Origin: Echinicola marina
Lineage (GTDB): Bacteria > Bacteroidota > Bacteroidia > Cytophagales > Cyclobacteriaceae
NCBI RefSeq assembly: GCF_020463795.1
Contig: NZ_CP080025.1
Coordinates: 375,001 to 439,000, forward strand
Direction of reading: 5' to 3'
DNA: 64,000 nt
Under the pieces are notes generated by a model. The model was not told the origin of the DNA, made no database searches, and saw only the letters and a program-made list of their open reading frames with translations. The position numbers were made by a program, and so were the translations under genes. Below, in pieces: positions 18,962-28,663 of the stretch; positions within the stretch are counted from its first letter, which is position 1, and every line of letters starts with the position of its first letter.

Positions 18962-19453
18962 TTAATCATCTCTTCTGCCAAACTCAGCAACGGTTGCCCT
19001 TTGTTCTCCCTTGAGTTTCAGCAATCTGATAATCCTATCCGGGGTAGGCTTACCAAGGGAAACAAAACCCAAAGTAAGTGCATAGCCGATGGTATAACCA
19101 GGACTATCAAACAGCAGTAAGCCCGCTCCACATAGTAGCCCCGAAACAAATAGCATCCAAAACCTAAGCATGGTGAGCTCACCATATTTTTCCAGTTTAG
19201 TCTCCAAAGGCATATCAGGGTTTCTCAGTTTTTTTAAGCCTTGATTAAACTGTACAAATTGCGCAATGATAATTACACCTACTAAGCCCAGCCCTACCGC
19301 CTTTATATTTTCTGGCAGCTTAGGCAGGTCCAGTTCCATATTGCTACTGCTCGTATACAAATAGGCAAAAGCGAACATGGGCAGCGGGATAGCAATAAGT
19401 ATCAAAACATTTCGCTCAAGTAACCTAAACTTTTTCTTCATCACCTCTAGCAT
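18962..19453 (-). CDS. Four-helix membrane protein of unknown function
   Basis: 163 residues with about four hydrophobic helices (residues 15-33, 48-66, 96-114, 120-135) and charged ends. Its start codon shares one base with the stop of the ferredoxin reductase gene (TAATG), so the two are co-translated. No domain is recognised. It could help anchor or regulate the reductase, but that is only a guess from coupling. Confidence 0.6.
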   Translation of the reverse strand: MLEVMKKKFRLLERNVLILIAIPLPMFAFAYLYTSSSNMELDLPKLPENIKAVGLGLVGVIIIAQFVQFNQGLKKLRNPDMPLETKLEKYGELTMLRFWMLFVSGLLCGAGLLLFDSPGYTIGYALTLGFVSLGKPTPDRIIRLLKLKGEQRATVAEFGRRDD

Positions 19454-20562
19454 TAACCTATCTCTACTTTTACATCACCTGTTGTTGGGTGGGAAACACA
19501 GCAAAGGATATAGCCTGCTTCTTTTTCATTTTTGCTCAACCCAGCATCCTGATCCATACTTACCTCACCACTGATCAGCTTACCCCTGCAGGCAGTACAT
19601 AAGCCACTTTGGCAACTATAAGGCATATCGTACCCTTCATCCAGGCCTGCCTCTAATATTGTTTTTCCAGCTGGCACTTCAAAGCTATGCTCCTCTCCTT
19701 CCAAATGAATGCGCACCTCCCTGGTCAGGGCAATATTTGCATTTTCTGCTTCATGTGCTTTTTCTGCCTCTTCAGAAGATGAGGTATAAAAACTCTCCCT
19801 GTGAATATTATCATGGGGCACATTCATTTTGAGCAATGCCTCCACACTTCCTTCCATCAATCCTTCAGGACCACATAAGAAATAAATTTCCTTGTCTGCA
19901 TCAGCATAATGTTTCTCTTTCAACACATCTGCTATCATTTGCTCATTTAACCTCCCTTTCAATCCAGACCAATCCTCCTTGGGCTGGGAAAGAGTATGGA
20001 CCACCTCAAATCGCCCCTCATATTTTTGACCAAGGGACTCTAGTTGTTGATCAAAAATAACCTGCTCTTCAGAACGGTTACAATAAATCAAGGTCACCTT
20101 GGATAAGGGCTCATTAACCAATACAGACTTACTGATGCCCATAATTGGCGTGATGCCACTTCCTCCTGCAATCATCACATAATGGTGCTTATTCTTGGAA
20201 TGAAAGTCCGTGGTAAAATGTCCCATCGGCTTCATGACCTCTATGGTCTTCCCTGGCTTGATATGATCATTCAAATAATTGGACACCAGGCCTCCATCAA
20301 TTTTTTTTACGGTTATTCCCGGATGTGGATCCACATAAGGTGATGTGCATAAGCTATAGGACCTGCGTTCCTCTTTACCGTTTACCTCCAAGATCAAGGT
20401 CAAAAACTGGCCCGGTTTATAGTCCAAATAAGGTTCTGGCTGTTCGAAATATATGCTGATGGCCTCTGAAGTTTCCCTCACGACTTCCCTCACCTTCAGT
20501 GACAAATACTGACTCCCTCTTTTTTGCTCTCCTTTATTCTTTTTAAATAAGCTAAATAACAT
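19453..20562 (-). CDS. Ferredoxin-NADP reductase with C-terminal 2Fe-2S domain (PaaE-like)
   Basis: 369 residues in three parts: an FAD-binding barrel (about 20-115, with RRSYSLCTSP), an NAD(P)-binding domain (about 120-250, with MIAGGSGITPIMGI and FLCGPEGLMEG), and a plant-type 2Fe-2S ferredoxin domain (about 285-369). The iron ligands of the last are CQSGLCTACRG plus the late C of YILCCVSH. This is the class IA reductase layout of PaaE. No paaABCD genes are nearby, so phenylacetate oxidation is not implied. It passes electrons from NAD(P)H to an oxygenase, desaturase or similar partner not seen here. Confidence 0.87.
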   Translation of the reverse strand: MLFSLFKKNKGEQKRGSQYLSLKVREVVRETSEAISIYFEQPEPYLDYKPGQFLTLILEVNGKEERRSYSLCTSPYVDPHPGITVKKIDGGLVSNYLNDHIKPGKTIEVMKPMGHFTTDFHSKNKHHYVMIAGGSGITPIMGISKSVLVNEPLSKVTLIYCNRSEEQVIFDQQLESLGQKYEGRFEVVHTLSQPKEDWSGLKGRLNEQMIADVLKEKHYADADKEIYFLCGPEGLMEGSVEALLKMNVPHDNIHRESFYTSSSEEAEKAHEAENANIALTREVRIHLEGEEHSFEVPAGKTILEAGLDEGYDMPYSCQSGLCTACRGKLISGEVSMDQDAGLSKNEKEAGYILCCVSHPTTGDVKVEIG

Positions 20563-20778
20563 TCCTTCTACTGAGTTTATCTACTTCGTATAATCGTCCT
20601 CAAAATTAAGGCTGATTTTTTTAAAATCCCCTTATTCCCAAGCTTTAAATCCCTTTAAGAACATTTAAATCAAAAAGATGTTCCCGAGTCCAACAATAAT
20701 AACTCAAAAACCAGTCCTTTTTCTATAAATAATAACAGCAGTCGCTTTGGTAAAAATTCACAAAAAAATTTCAAGGCC

Positions 20779-20809
20779 TTGTAGCGTTTCTTTGTGACCT
20801 TACGTTTTG
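20779..20809 (+). promoter_or_regulatory. Candidate Bacteroidota-type promoter of the DUF4397 gene
   Basis: TTG at 20779-20781, 19 bases, then TACGTTTTG at 20801-20809: nearly the TTTG-N19-TAnnTTTG pattern, about 50 bases before the start codon. The remaining intergenic bases back to 20563 are AT-rich and show no gene. Confidence 0.5.
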
Positions 20810-20858
20810 GGGGAAAGCAAAGAAAAAACAACAAAAAATAGATTAAACCAACAGGATT

Positions 20859-21608
20859 ATGTTAACGCAAATTATGAATAGCAGACTGTTCAACAATTGG
20901 AAAAAAGGTCTGGGACTTTTTTTCCTAGCCCTATCACCCCTATTGATCACCAGCTGTTTGGATGATGATGACGTAGATTACTATGATGGCCCTGTAGCCT
21001 ATGTAGCCTATTACCATGGCTCTCCAGAAACAGGAAATGTGAGTATTTATGCTGATGGCAGACTCGATAACAACAATAATTTTGAGTACACGGATTACTT
21101 CAATTACGGTCGTTATTTTACCGGAGAAAGAACACTCTCTTTTAAAAGCGGAAATGCCGCCAATTCATTATTGGACACTACTGTGACACTGGCCGAGAAT
21201 CAAGCGTATTCTTTCTTCTTTATCGATGCTGAAGAAGATGCTGACTCAGATATGGGTACCCTTATTGCAGAAGACAATTGGGATGAACCCAGTGAGGGGG
21301 ATGCCATGATCAGACTGGTACACCTTTCTCCTGATGCACCAGCCGTTAATCTTACGATCAACGACAGTGAAACACCACTGTTTTCAAACGGCACCTATAC
21401 CGATATCACCGATTTTGAAGAGATCGATGCAGAGATGAGTGATTTCACTTTAACCGATGCCAGCACCGGAGAAGTGCTTTTGACCGCCAACGATCTTAAT
21501 CTCCGCAGTCAAAGGGTCTATACGGTAGTGGTAAGAGGTTATGTAAATGCCTCCGAAACAGACAAAGGACTTAGCCTTCAGGTGATAAGAAATTATCCAA
21601 ATTATTAA
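20859..21608 (+). CDS. DUF4397-domain lipoprotein
   Basis: 249 residues from the ATG at 20859; an ATG five codons later (20874) is equally possible. The lipobox is LLITSC with the cysteine at about residue 33, followed by an acidic LDDDDVDYYD stretch. The mature part is a DUF4397 beta domain with the characteristic MIRLVHLSPDAPAVNLTIND. These proteins are surface or periplasmic lipoproteins of unknown function. It is monocistronic between its own promoter and terminator. Confidence 0.82.
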   Translation: MLTQIMNSRLFNNWKKGLGLFFLALSPLLITSCLDDDDVDYYDGPVAYVAYYHGSPETGNVSIYADGRLDNNNNFEYTDYFNYGRYFTGERTLSFKSGNAANSLLDTTVTLAENQAYSFFFIDAEEDADSDMGTLIAEDNWDEPSEGDAMIRLVHLSPDAPAVNLTINDSETPLFSNGTYTDITDFEEIDAEMSDFTLTDASTGEVLLTANDLNLRSQRVYTVVVRGYVNASETDKGLSLQVIRNYPNY

Positions 21609-21632
21609 AACCGACTATTACCGCATAATCGG

Positions 21633-21664
21633 AGGGGATTTCCAGAAGGGAGATCCCCTTTTTT
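21633..21664 (+). terminator. Rho-independent terminator after the DUF4397 gene
   Basis: AGGGGAT (21633-21639) pairs with ATCCCCT (21653-21659), followed by TTTTT. Confidence 0.8.
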
Positions 21665-21727
21665 AATGCATTACCTCTCCTTTTGGTAAAAAAATTCCAA
21701 ATCAAAGACTTTTACACTTTAATAAAT

Positions 21728-21735
21728 TATTTTTG
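21728..21735 (+). promoter_or_regulatory. Candidate -7 box of purB
   Basis: TATTTTTG fits TAnnTTTG exactly and lies 31 bases before the ATG at 21766. The in-frame TTG at 21733 sits inside this box, which argues against the longer start. No good TTG stands 19 bases upstream. Confidence 0.4.
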
Positions 21736-21765
21736 TGGCGTCATTCAAATCAAATAGAAATCATC

Positions 21766-23109
21766 ATGAATTTAAATACGCTGACCGCAGTATCCTCTGT
21801 GGATGGAAGATACGGAAGCAAAACAGCTCCTTTGAGAGCTTATTTTTCTGAATATGCCTTGATCCTTTACAGGGTGAAGGTAGAAGTGGAATACTTCATC
21901 GCTCTCTGTGAGATGCCTTTGCCTCAGTTGAAGGGCATTTCTAAGGATATCTTCCCTAAACTCCGCGCTATTGTGGAAGAGTTCTCTGAAGCTGATGCTG
22001 CTGCGATCAAGGAAATAGAGAAAACAACCAATCATGATGTTAAGGCCGTTGAATATTTCTTGAAAGAAAAATTTGACCAACTTGGACTGGAAGCACAAAA
22101 GGAATTTATCCACTTTGGTCTTACCTCTCAGGATATTAATAATACTGCCACTCCCCTTATGCTTAAGGAGGGACTAAATGAGGTAATGCTACCTGTTCTT
22201 GAAGAAGTGATGGCTAAGCTAAAAAGCCAAATAGCTGAATGGAAGGACATCTCTATGTTGGCTAAAACCCATGGGCAACCAGCCTCCCCTACTCGCTTGG
22301 GCAAGGAATTTCAAGTCTTCCTCACAAGACTGGAAAGCCAATTGACATTATTGAACCAAGTGCCTCATTCCGCGAAGTTTGGTGGTGCTACAGGTAATAT
22401 GAATGCCCACAAAGTGGCTTACCCTGATCAAGAGTGGAATGTATTTGCCAATAACTTTGTCAGTCAGTACCTTGGCTTGGAAAGAAGCTTCCCAACCACT
22501 CAAATTGAACATTATGACAATATTGCGGCCCTTTTTGATGGATTGAAGAGAATCAACACTATCCTTTTGGATCTTTCTAAGGATGTTTGGCAATATGTGA
22601 GCATGAATTATTTCAAACAAAAAATCAAAGCTGGTGAAGTAGGTTCTTCAGCCATGCCACATAAGGTAAACCCTATTGATTTTGAAAATGCTGAGGGCAA
22701 CTTGGGCATTGCCAATGCACTATTGGAACACCTCGCGGCCAAACTACCGGTCAGCAGACTACAAAGAGACCTTACTGATAGTACTGTTTTGAGAGTGATC
22801 GGTGTACCATTGGCACATATGCTGATTGCATTTGAGTCTTTGAAAAAAGGTTTGGGCAAATTGGAGCTCAACCAAGCGGCCATTGATGCTGATCTTGAAG
22901 AAAACTGGGCGGTGGTGGCTGAAGCCATTCAGACCATATTGAGACGGGAAGGCTATCCAAAGCCTTACGAAGCACTTAAGGACCTTACCAGAACCAACAG
23001 CAAAATCACTGAAGTTTCCATCAAGGAATTTATCGATACTTTAAATGTGTCGAATGAGGTAAAAGCCGAATTGAAGGTAATCACTCCATTCAACTACACT
23101 GGGATTTAA
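21766..23109 (+). CDS. purB: Adenylosuccinate lyase
   Basis: 447 residues from the ATG at 21766 (MNLNTLTAVSSVDGRYGSK). It is a member of the fumarase/aspartase superfamily with the signature SSAMPHKVNPIDFENAEGN (about residues 295-313), the TSQDIN motif near 120 and KTHGQPASPT near 165. This is the long, E. coli-like form of PurB. It catalyses two fumarate-releasing steps: SAICAR to AICAR and adenylosuccinate to AMP in purine synthesis. It is a housekeeping gene in its own unit and a hairpin element follows it. Confidence 0.95.
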   Translation: MNLNTLTAVSSVDGRYGSKTAPLRAYFSEYALILYRVKVEVEYFIALCEMPLPQLKGISKDIFPKLRAIVEEFSEADAAAIKEIEKTTNHDVKAVEYFLKEKFDQLGLEAQKEFIHFGLTSQDINNTATPLMLKEGLNEVMLPVLEEVMAKLKSQIAEWKDISMLAKTHGQPASPTRLGKEFQVFLTRLESQLTLLNQVPHSAKFGGATGNMNAHKVAYPDQEWNVFANNFVSQYLGLERSFPTTQIEHYDNIAALFDGLKRINTILLDLSKDVWQYVSMNYFKQKIKAGEVGSSAMPHKVNPIDFENAEGNLGIANALLEHLAAKLPVSRLQRDLTDSTVLRVIGVPLAHMLIAFESLKKGLGKLELNQAAIDADLEENWAVVAEAIQTILRREGYPKPYEALKDLTRTNSKITEVSIKEFIDTLNVSNEVKAELKVITPFNYTGI

Positions 23110-23123
23110 ACCATAGACCATAG

Positions 23124-23268
23124 AAACAGGCTGTCTCATAAGTCGGAAATACGTCATCACGAGTGAAGCGAAGTGATCTCGAAGTACTTACATTGTACAT
23201 ATAGGGAGATTGCTTCTCTTCGCTATCGCTACAATCGCAATGACGTGGATTTATGAAACAGCCTGTTT
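23124..23268. repeat. Long imperfect-palindrome intergenic repeat element
   Basis: The ends are 18-base inverted arms (23124-23141 and 23251-23268, one mismatch). Inside are further complementary blocks, ACGTCAT against ATGACGT and GCGAAG... against ...CTTCGC. The whole 145-base unit can fold into one long hairpin. It lies between the convergent purB and CtlX-like genes and its right arm runs into a T stretch, so it may also terminate transcription. The build resembles mobile palindromic intergenic units found in many copies in Bacteroidota, but copies cannot be counted from this window. Confidence 0.75.
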
Positions 23269-23270
23269 TT

Positions 23271-24212
23271 TTATTTCTTCACCCTTGGCAAAAATATCTC
23301 CGCCATCATACAGCGGACACTGCCACCACCCAATTTCTCAATGGTGGGAATATCAGAAACAATCAGGTCCGTATATTTTGAAATGATTTGCTTTTGTCCT
23401 GCCTTAAGACTTTTGAAGGCACTGGCAGACATTACTGTAAAATGTTTTCCTTCCATATTTTTTAACTCCAACATATTTCCGGCAAAAGCATTCTTTTGGT
23501 GCAGGGTGATGGGAATGATTTTCTTGCCATGCTTTTCCAAGCTCTCTTTCACAGCCATCTTTTCCGCTTCCCTTTCAATACTATCCAAACAAACAACGGC
23601 CATCTTCGTCCCTACATGCATCATTACATTGGTATGATAAACCGGCCTCTTAGGGTATTTTAATTGCTGTACAGCATGAAACATCAATACTTGATAGCCT
23701 TTTAATTGCTGGAAATAATGCAGGGGAACAGAATGTGTGCGCTCTGAAGCACAGGCATAAACTATTTTATTCTCCCTGTCCAGCACCATACTCCCTGTAC
23801 TTTCCAAGTACTGTCCATCATCTTCAAAAAATATCAAGTCAACTACCTCCTCGGTTCTAAAACCAAACTCAAAAAGTTTATCTACCAAATCCTTTCTTCG
23901 CTCAGCCCTTCTTAACCTAGACAACATCGGATAAAAAACTATACTTCCATCTTCATGGGTACTGAACCAGTTATTAGGAAATACAGCATCCGGCTTAGCT
24001 GGTGAAACGGAATCCTCTAATACAAGCACCCTGATCCCTTGCTCCTGAAGCATAGCTACCATATGATCAAATTCTGCAAGTGCCGTCTCCTGAATAGCTG
24101 AGCCTGTCCTGTCATCCTTAACTTGATACAAGTTATCCTTAGCAGTCTCTGGATTAAAACCAAAAGCAGCCGGTCTCACCATCAAAACCGTTGACGTAAC
24201 TTGGGAATTCAT
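23271..24212 (-). CDS. Arginine-deiminase-family hydrolase, CtlX-like (citrulline hydrolase)
   Basis: 313 residues of the guanidine-modifying superfamily with the usual catalytic set: acidic residues in PDAVFPNNWFSTHEDG (about 74-89) and FFEDDGQYLESTGSMVLD, the His of YHTNVMMHVG (about 193-202) and the Cys of GGGSVRCMMAEIFL (about 300). The start VLMVRPAAFGFNPETA is characteristic of proteins named CtlX, reported to hydrolyse citrulline. Related members act on arginine or dimethylarginine, so the substrate remains uncertain. Monocistronic. Confidence 0.78.
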   Translation of the reverse strand: MNSQVTSTVLMVRPAAFGFNPETAKDNLYQVKDDRTGSAIQETALAEFDHMVAMLQEQGIRVLVLEDSVSPAKPDAVFPNNWFSTHEDGSIVFYPMLSRLRRAERRKDLVDKLFEFGFRTEEVVDLIFFEDDGQYLESTGSMVLDRENKIVYACASERTHSVPLHYFQQLKGYQVLMFHAVQQLKYPKRPVYHTNVMMHVGTKMAVVCLDSIEREAEKMAVKESLEKHGKKIIPITLHQKNAFAGNMLELKNMEGKHFTVMSASAFKSLKAGQKQIISKYTDLIVSDIPTIEKLGGGSVRCMMAEIFLPRVKK

Positions 24213-24263
24213 CAGATTACTATCTTTTAATAAAGTCCAATAATGCTTTGAGCCGTATTGACT

Positions 24264-25187
24264 TTATGGTTTCTTGTAATATTGATATAGGATTGGTTTT
24301 ATCCGAAACCTTTGCTCACTTAGGCTAAAGTACCGTTTTCCATCTTTTCCAAAAGTCAAGGCCTCACCTTGAGGTTCTGGAGCATAAGGCAACTGAACTG
24401 GTTTACGAGAAAGGGCTTCCACCAAAGACTCCCCTTCCTCTCTTTCCCAATGGTAAATCACCCAATAATTCTTGATGATGATCTCCTTTCCATCTGGGGA
24501 AATGTCCCCAGCTACAGACATAGTGATCGGAAGTTCAAGAACCTTTTCAAGTTCTGCTTGGTCCTTTTCTACATCCTCGGCTTTCAAACGGTATAACACA
24601 TTACTGGAATCCCGCTTGCTCACAATATAAACATCCCCATTCCAAGGATCTACCATCAAAGTCTCCGCGTCTTTTGGCCCATCTGGATACCCCAGCTCAA
24701 TCACCTCAGGATTTACCGCTATATTCTCCTTCCCCATTGAGGGCTCTTCGAACCGAAATAATTTTATAGAGGGGTAAACTCCCTTATTATCACCAATTTC
24801 CCCAATATAAATATAAGACCTTTCTTTATCCATCCCCGGCCCTATGGCAATATCCTCCCAATCTCTATTTTCTACTCCCTTGACCGCTATTTCTCTCACC
24901 ATCTTTCCAGTACTGTCTACCTGATAAACCATCGGCAAGCCACCACTATCATTGTGCACATACAAAACATTCTCTTGCTTTCTGGATGATGCCATTCCAC
25001 TCGCCTCATCAATCAGCCGATGATCTACCGAGCCCATTTCCTTTCCACTAGTATAAAGAGAATCCTCCACCATAGGATTGAGCCTGATCTCAAACTTTTC
25101 AAAAACCTTTTCTGATATCAAATAGGGCATTAAAGAGGCCAGAAAAGATAATTTCAATAGGAATTGCATGACAAATTTCATATGCAT
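24264..25187 (-). CDS. Secreted beta-propeller-like protein of unknown function
   Basis: 307 residues with an N-terminal signal sequence or membrane anchor (MKFVMQFLLKLSFLASLMPYL). Repeated short beta blades follow: EASGMASSRKQENVLYVHND, YIYIGEIGDNKG, DAETLMVDPWNGDVYIVSK, PITMSVAGDISPDGKEIII. This resembles esterase/SdiA-regulated-like beta propellers. No catalytic motif can be picked out with confidence. It lies 51 bases downstream of the CtlX-like gene's start on the same strand; no partnership is evident. Confidence 0.6.
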   Translation of the reverse strand: MHMKFVMQFLLKLSFLASLMPYLISEKVFEKFEIRLNPMVEDSLYTSGKEMGSVDHRLIDEASGMASSRKQENVLYVHNDSGGLPMVYQVDSTGKMVREIAVKGVENRDWEDIAIGPGMDKERSYIYIGEIGDNKGVYPSIKLFRFEEPSMGKENIAVNPEVIELGYPDGPKDAETLMVDPWNGDVYIVSKRDSSNVLYRLKAEDVEKDQAELEKVLELPITMSVAGDISPDGKEIIIKNYWVIYHWEREEGESLVEALSRKPVQLPYAPEPQGEALTFGKDGKRYFSLSEQRFRIKPILYQYYKKP

Positions 25188-25266
25188 GACTTTTGCAAAT
25201 TAAAGGCCAAGAACACCTTATCCGCTGTAGTTGATATTTAAAACTTGTTAATTTTTTAATCCACTC

Positions 25267-25299
25267 AAAAAAAAAGAGGCCCAAACCAGGCCTCTTTTT
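25267..25299 (-). terminator. Terminator downstream of clpC
   Basis: AAAAAGAGGCC (25271-25281) pairs perfectly with GGCCTCTTTTT (25289-25299) around a 7-base loop. Read on the minus strand the stem is followed by nine T, ending the clpC transcript 19 bases after its stop. Confidence 0.85.
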
Positions 25300-25317
25300 A
25301 ATCCGTCTATTATTTAG

Positions 25318-27846
25318 TTAATCTGCTTTTTCTTTCTTCTCCACAGTAATATCGAGTTCATCTCCTTTTCCAGAGTAATCAGCTTTGATAATATCACCAT
25401 CAGAAAGCTCTCCTCTTAGGATTTCCTCAGCAATTGAGTCCTCCAAGTACTTCTGTATGGCCCTGTTCAATGGACGAGCACCATACTGTTGGTCGTAGCC
25501 TTTATCCGCTAGGAAGTCTTTGGCCTTATCGGTCAGCTCAATATGATAGCCCAAATCGGTGATTCTACTGAACAGTTTTTCCAAACTGATATCGATGATC
25601 TTGTGGATATGCTCCTTGTTCAGGGAATTGAATACCACTACATCATCCAACCTGTTCAGGAATTCAGGACTAAAAGCCTTTTTAAGAGCACTTTGAATAG
25701 TGGTTTTCATCACCTCATCCATATTTTCCTCTTTGGCCTTGGAGGCAAATCCAATACCCGCTCCGAAGTCTTTCAAGTCCCTAACACCAATATTGGATGT
25801 CATGATGATCACCGTATTTCTGAAATCGACCCTTCTTCCCAGTCCATCTGTAAGGATACCGTCATCCAAAACTTGCAACAACAAGTTGAACACATCAGGA
25901 TGAGCTTTTTCGATCTCATCAAGCAATACCACTGAATAAGGCTTTCTTCTCACCTTTTCAGTCAACTGACCACCTTCTTCATAGCCCACATAACCTGGAG
26001 GTGCTCCCACCAAACGGGAAACACTGAATTTCTCCATATATTCGGACATATCGATTCTCACCAAAGAATCTTCCTTATCGAACAGATAGGTAGCCAAGGT
26101 TTTGGCCAATTCCGTTTTACCGACACCTGTTGGTCCCAGGAATATAAATGAACCGATAGGCTTCTTAGGATCTTTCAAGCCTACCCTGGTTCTTTGGATC
26201 GCTTTGGTCAACTTCTTAATGGCATCATCCTGACCGATCACCTTGCCTTGAAGTTCTGCCCCCATATTGAGCAGCTTATTTCCTTCATTTTGGGCGATAC
26301 GCTTGGCCGGGATACCGGTCATCATCGCAATTACCTCTGCCACATTATCCTCCTCTACGGTATAACGCTTGGTTTTGCTTTCCTCTTCCCACTTGGCTTT
26401 GGCATTTTCCAATTGCTCTAGCAATTTTTTCTCACGGTCTCTCAACTGGGCAGCCTCTTCATACTTCTGGCTTTTCACCACCCTGTTTTTCTCCACTTTG
26501 ATGTTCTCCACTTCTTCCTCTAGTTTGAGGATTTCATCAGGAACATGGATATTGTTGATGTGAACACGAGCACCCGCCTCATCCAAGATATCAATGGCCT
26601 TATCTGGAAGGAATCGGTCAGAGATATATCGGTCAGACAATTTCACACAGGCTTCAATCGCCTCAGGAGTATAGTTCACATTATGGTGATCTTCGTATTT
26701 GTCCTTGATATTATTAAGGATCTGCATGGTTTCCTCTGGAGAGGTGGCGTCCACCATTACCATCTGGAATCTCCTTGCCAAAGCACCGTCTTTTTCAATA
26801 TACTGTCTGTACTCATCCAGTGTAGTGGCTCCGATGCATTGAATTTCTCCTCTTGCCAAAGCCGGTTTAAACATATTTGAGGCATCCAAAGAACCACTGG
26901 CACCACCAGCACCTACGATGGTATGCAACTCATCAATGAACAAAATCACATTGGGAGATTTTTCCAGCTCATTCATCACAGCTTTCATTCTCTCCTCAAA
27001 CTGCCCCCTGTATTTGGTTCCTGCCACCAAAGATGCCAGATCCAAAGTCACCACGCGCTTGTTGAACAATACACGGGAAACTTTTTTCTGTACAATTCTC
27101 AAAGCAAGGCCTTCAGCGATAGCCGTCTTACCTACGCCAGGCTCACCTATAAGTATTGGGTTGTTTTTCTTTCTTCTGGACAAGATCTGCGCTACTCGCT
27201 CGATTTCCTTTTCCCTACCAATAATAGGATCAAGCTTGTCGTCTTCAGCCATGCGGGTCAGGTCCCTGCCGAAATTATCCAAAACCGGAGTCCTGGATTT
27301 CTCTGCAGCACCTTTTCCCCCACCTCCTGATGATCCACCAGATGAACCGAATAGTTTGCTGCTTTCCTCATCTGTATCATCCGCCTCGGCTCCTGAGCGT
27401 GGGCTTTGATCCGTTTGGAATTCCAACATTTCTTTTACGGTATCATAAGTAGTATCGAATTTATGCAGGATTTGGGTAGCTATATTATCTTCATCCCTTA
27501 GGATAGACAGCAACAAATGTTCTGTCCCGATAAGCTGGCTTTTAAATATTTTAGCTTCCAAATAAGTAATTTTAAGCACTTTTTCGGATTGCCTTGTCAA
27601 AGGAATATTGGCCAGATTTTTCACATTGTGATTGGCCGTTCCTTTTACTGCACGCTCCACGGAATTGCGAAGCTCATCCAATGGCACTCCTAATTTCTTT
27701 AATATGGAAACAGCGACACCTTCCCCCTCACGGATCATGCCCAGCAAGAGGTGTTCGGTCCCAATGTAATCGTGCCCCAGACGCAAAGCTTCTTCACGAC
27801 TTAGGGAGATCACCTCCTTGACTCTATTTGAAAATTTTGCTTCCAT
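25318..27846 (-). CDS. clpC: ATP-dependent Clp protease ATP-binding subunit ClpC
   Basis: 842 residues. The Clp N-domain repeats are at about 1-145 (EALRLGHDYIGTEHLLLGM and SQLIGTEHLLLSI). The first AAA+ module has Walker A GEPGVGKTAIAEG and Walker B LFIDELHTIVGAGG. A UVR-like middle region follows (about 430-465, QLRDREKKLLEQL), then the second AAA+ module with GPTGVGKTELAK and LLDEIEKAHPDVFN. The middle UVR motif marks it as ClpC rather than ClpA or ClpB. It unfolds proteins for ClpP and shapes stress protein quality control. Glycine/serine-rich linker at about 170-180. All motifs are intact. Confidence 0.95.
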   Translation of the reverse strand: MEAKFSNRVKEVISLSREEALRLGHDYIGTEHLLLGMIREGEGVAVSILKKLGVPLDELRNSVERAVKGTANHNVKNLANIPLTRQSEKVLKITYLEAKIFKSQLIGTEHLLLSILRDEDNIATQILHKFDTTYDTVKEMLEFQTDQSPRSGAEADDTDEESSKLFGSSGGSSGGGGKGAAEKSRTPVLDNFGRDLTRMAEDDKLDPIIGREKEIERVAQILSRRKKNNPILIGEPGVGKTAIAEGLALRIVQKKVSRVLFNKRVVTLDLASLVAGTKYRGQFEERMKAVMNELEKSPNVILFIDELHTIVGAGGASGSLDASNMFKPALARGEIQCIGATTLDEYRQYIEKDGALARRFQMVMVDATSPEETMQILNNIKDKYEDHHNVNYTPEAIEACVKLSDRYISDRFLPDKAIDILDEAGARVHINNIHVPDEILKLEEEVENIKVEKNRVVKSQKYEEAAQLRDREKKLLEQLENAKAKWEEESKTKRYTVEEDNVAEVIAMMTGIPAKRIAQNEGNKLLNMGAELQGKVIGQDDAIKKLTKAIQRTRVGLKDPKKPIGSFIFLGPTGVGKTELAKTLATYLFDKEDSLVRIDMSEYMEKFSVSRLVGAPPGYVGYEEGGQLTEKVRRKPYSVVLLDEIEKAHPDVFNLLLQVLDDGILTDGLGRRVDFRNTVIIMTSNIGVRDLKDFGAGIGFASKAKEENMDEVMKTTIQSALKKAFSPEFLNRLDDVVVFNSLNKEHIHKIIDISLEKLFSRITDLGYHIELTDKAKDFLADKGYDQQYGARPLNRAIQKYLEDSIAEEILRGELSDGDIIKADYSGKGDELDITVEKKEKAD

Positions 27847-27928
27847 TTATTTCCTTTCTGAATTGTGATAATTGCTATATCTAATGTTACCGAATTTGTT
27901 TTAAAAACACAATCCTTTTAATGATTGT

Positions 27929-28564
27929 TCAATTGTTTTTTTTTGATCGTCGGATAAGTTCTAAAGAACCAGGTCCTTCACAAAACAACAAATCAATAAC
28001 ACTTAAATTAGGTGCAAAGTCCAGGCCAAACAATTGACTGTAAGGCTCCGGTGAATAAATATCCCTGGCCTCATAAGACTGTTTGGCTACTATTTTGCCC
28101 CTTAGGTCTTCCATTTCTGGACTTTCCTCATATTTCACGCTAACTTCTACTTTTGCCTTTATTTGCAGTAATTTCAGACAAAGTGTCAGCAACTTCTGAT
28201 TCAACTCGAACAAACTGTCAATTTGTTCATTGAATATATCTTCAAAATAGGGATAGTAATATTCGAAATAAGGGGCCTTGCCATAAGCACTTTTTATTCC
28301 CCTCAAATGAACATTTTGCCATTTCTGCCTATAATCAATTTTGACCTTACCGTACTTTACTTTTTTGTTTCCGCCTACTACGGGTATACTCAAGGTCTCT
28401 ACTTTATTGGACAGGTGTACTTGTGCCCTGTTTCTATATGTCTGTTTTTGATAGTTCCCCTCTTTCTCCAAGATGATCTTATCATAACCTTCAATTGCCA
28501 CAAAAAATTCTATTGGAGGCAGATAAAACAAATCAACTAACAATGCTTTTTTTTCCATGCCCAA
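27929..28564 (-). CDS. WbqC-family protein
   Basis: 211 residues; an internal ATG two codons later (28558) is an equally good start. The family features are visible: DLFYLPPIEFF near the start, GNYQKQTYRNRAQV, the repeated LSIPVVGGNKK, and KWQNVHLRGIKSAYGKAPYFEYYYPYFEDIF. WbqC-like proteins occur near polysaccharide genes and some are thought to act on amino sugars, but no activity can be deduced here. The 82-base gap to clpC has no gene. Confidence 0.82.
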   Translation of the reverse strand: MGMEKKALLVDLFYLPPIEFFVAIEGYDKIILEKEGNYQKQTYRNRAQVHLSNKVETLSIPVVGGNKKVKYGKVKIDYRQKWQNVHLRGIKSAYGKAPYFEYYYPYFEDIFNEQIDSLFELNQKLLTLCLKLLQIKAKVEVSVKYEESPEMEDLRGKIVAKQSYEARDIYSPEPYSQLFGLDFAPNLSVIDLLFCEGPGSLELIRRSKKNN

Positions 28565-28663
28565 AAATAAGCATTTGAGCTTTAAAGCCTATTACGAACT
28601 GCTTTTACCTTTGGCCGTTATTAGAATTTCCAACTTTCCGACCGATCATCCTTTACAAACTGA

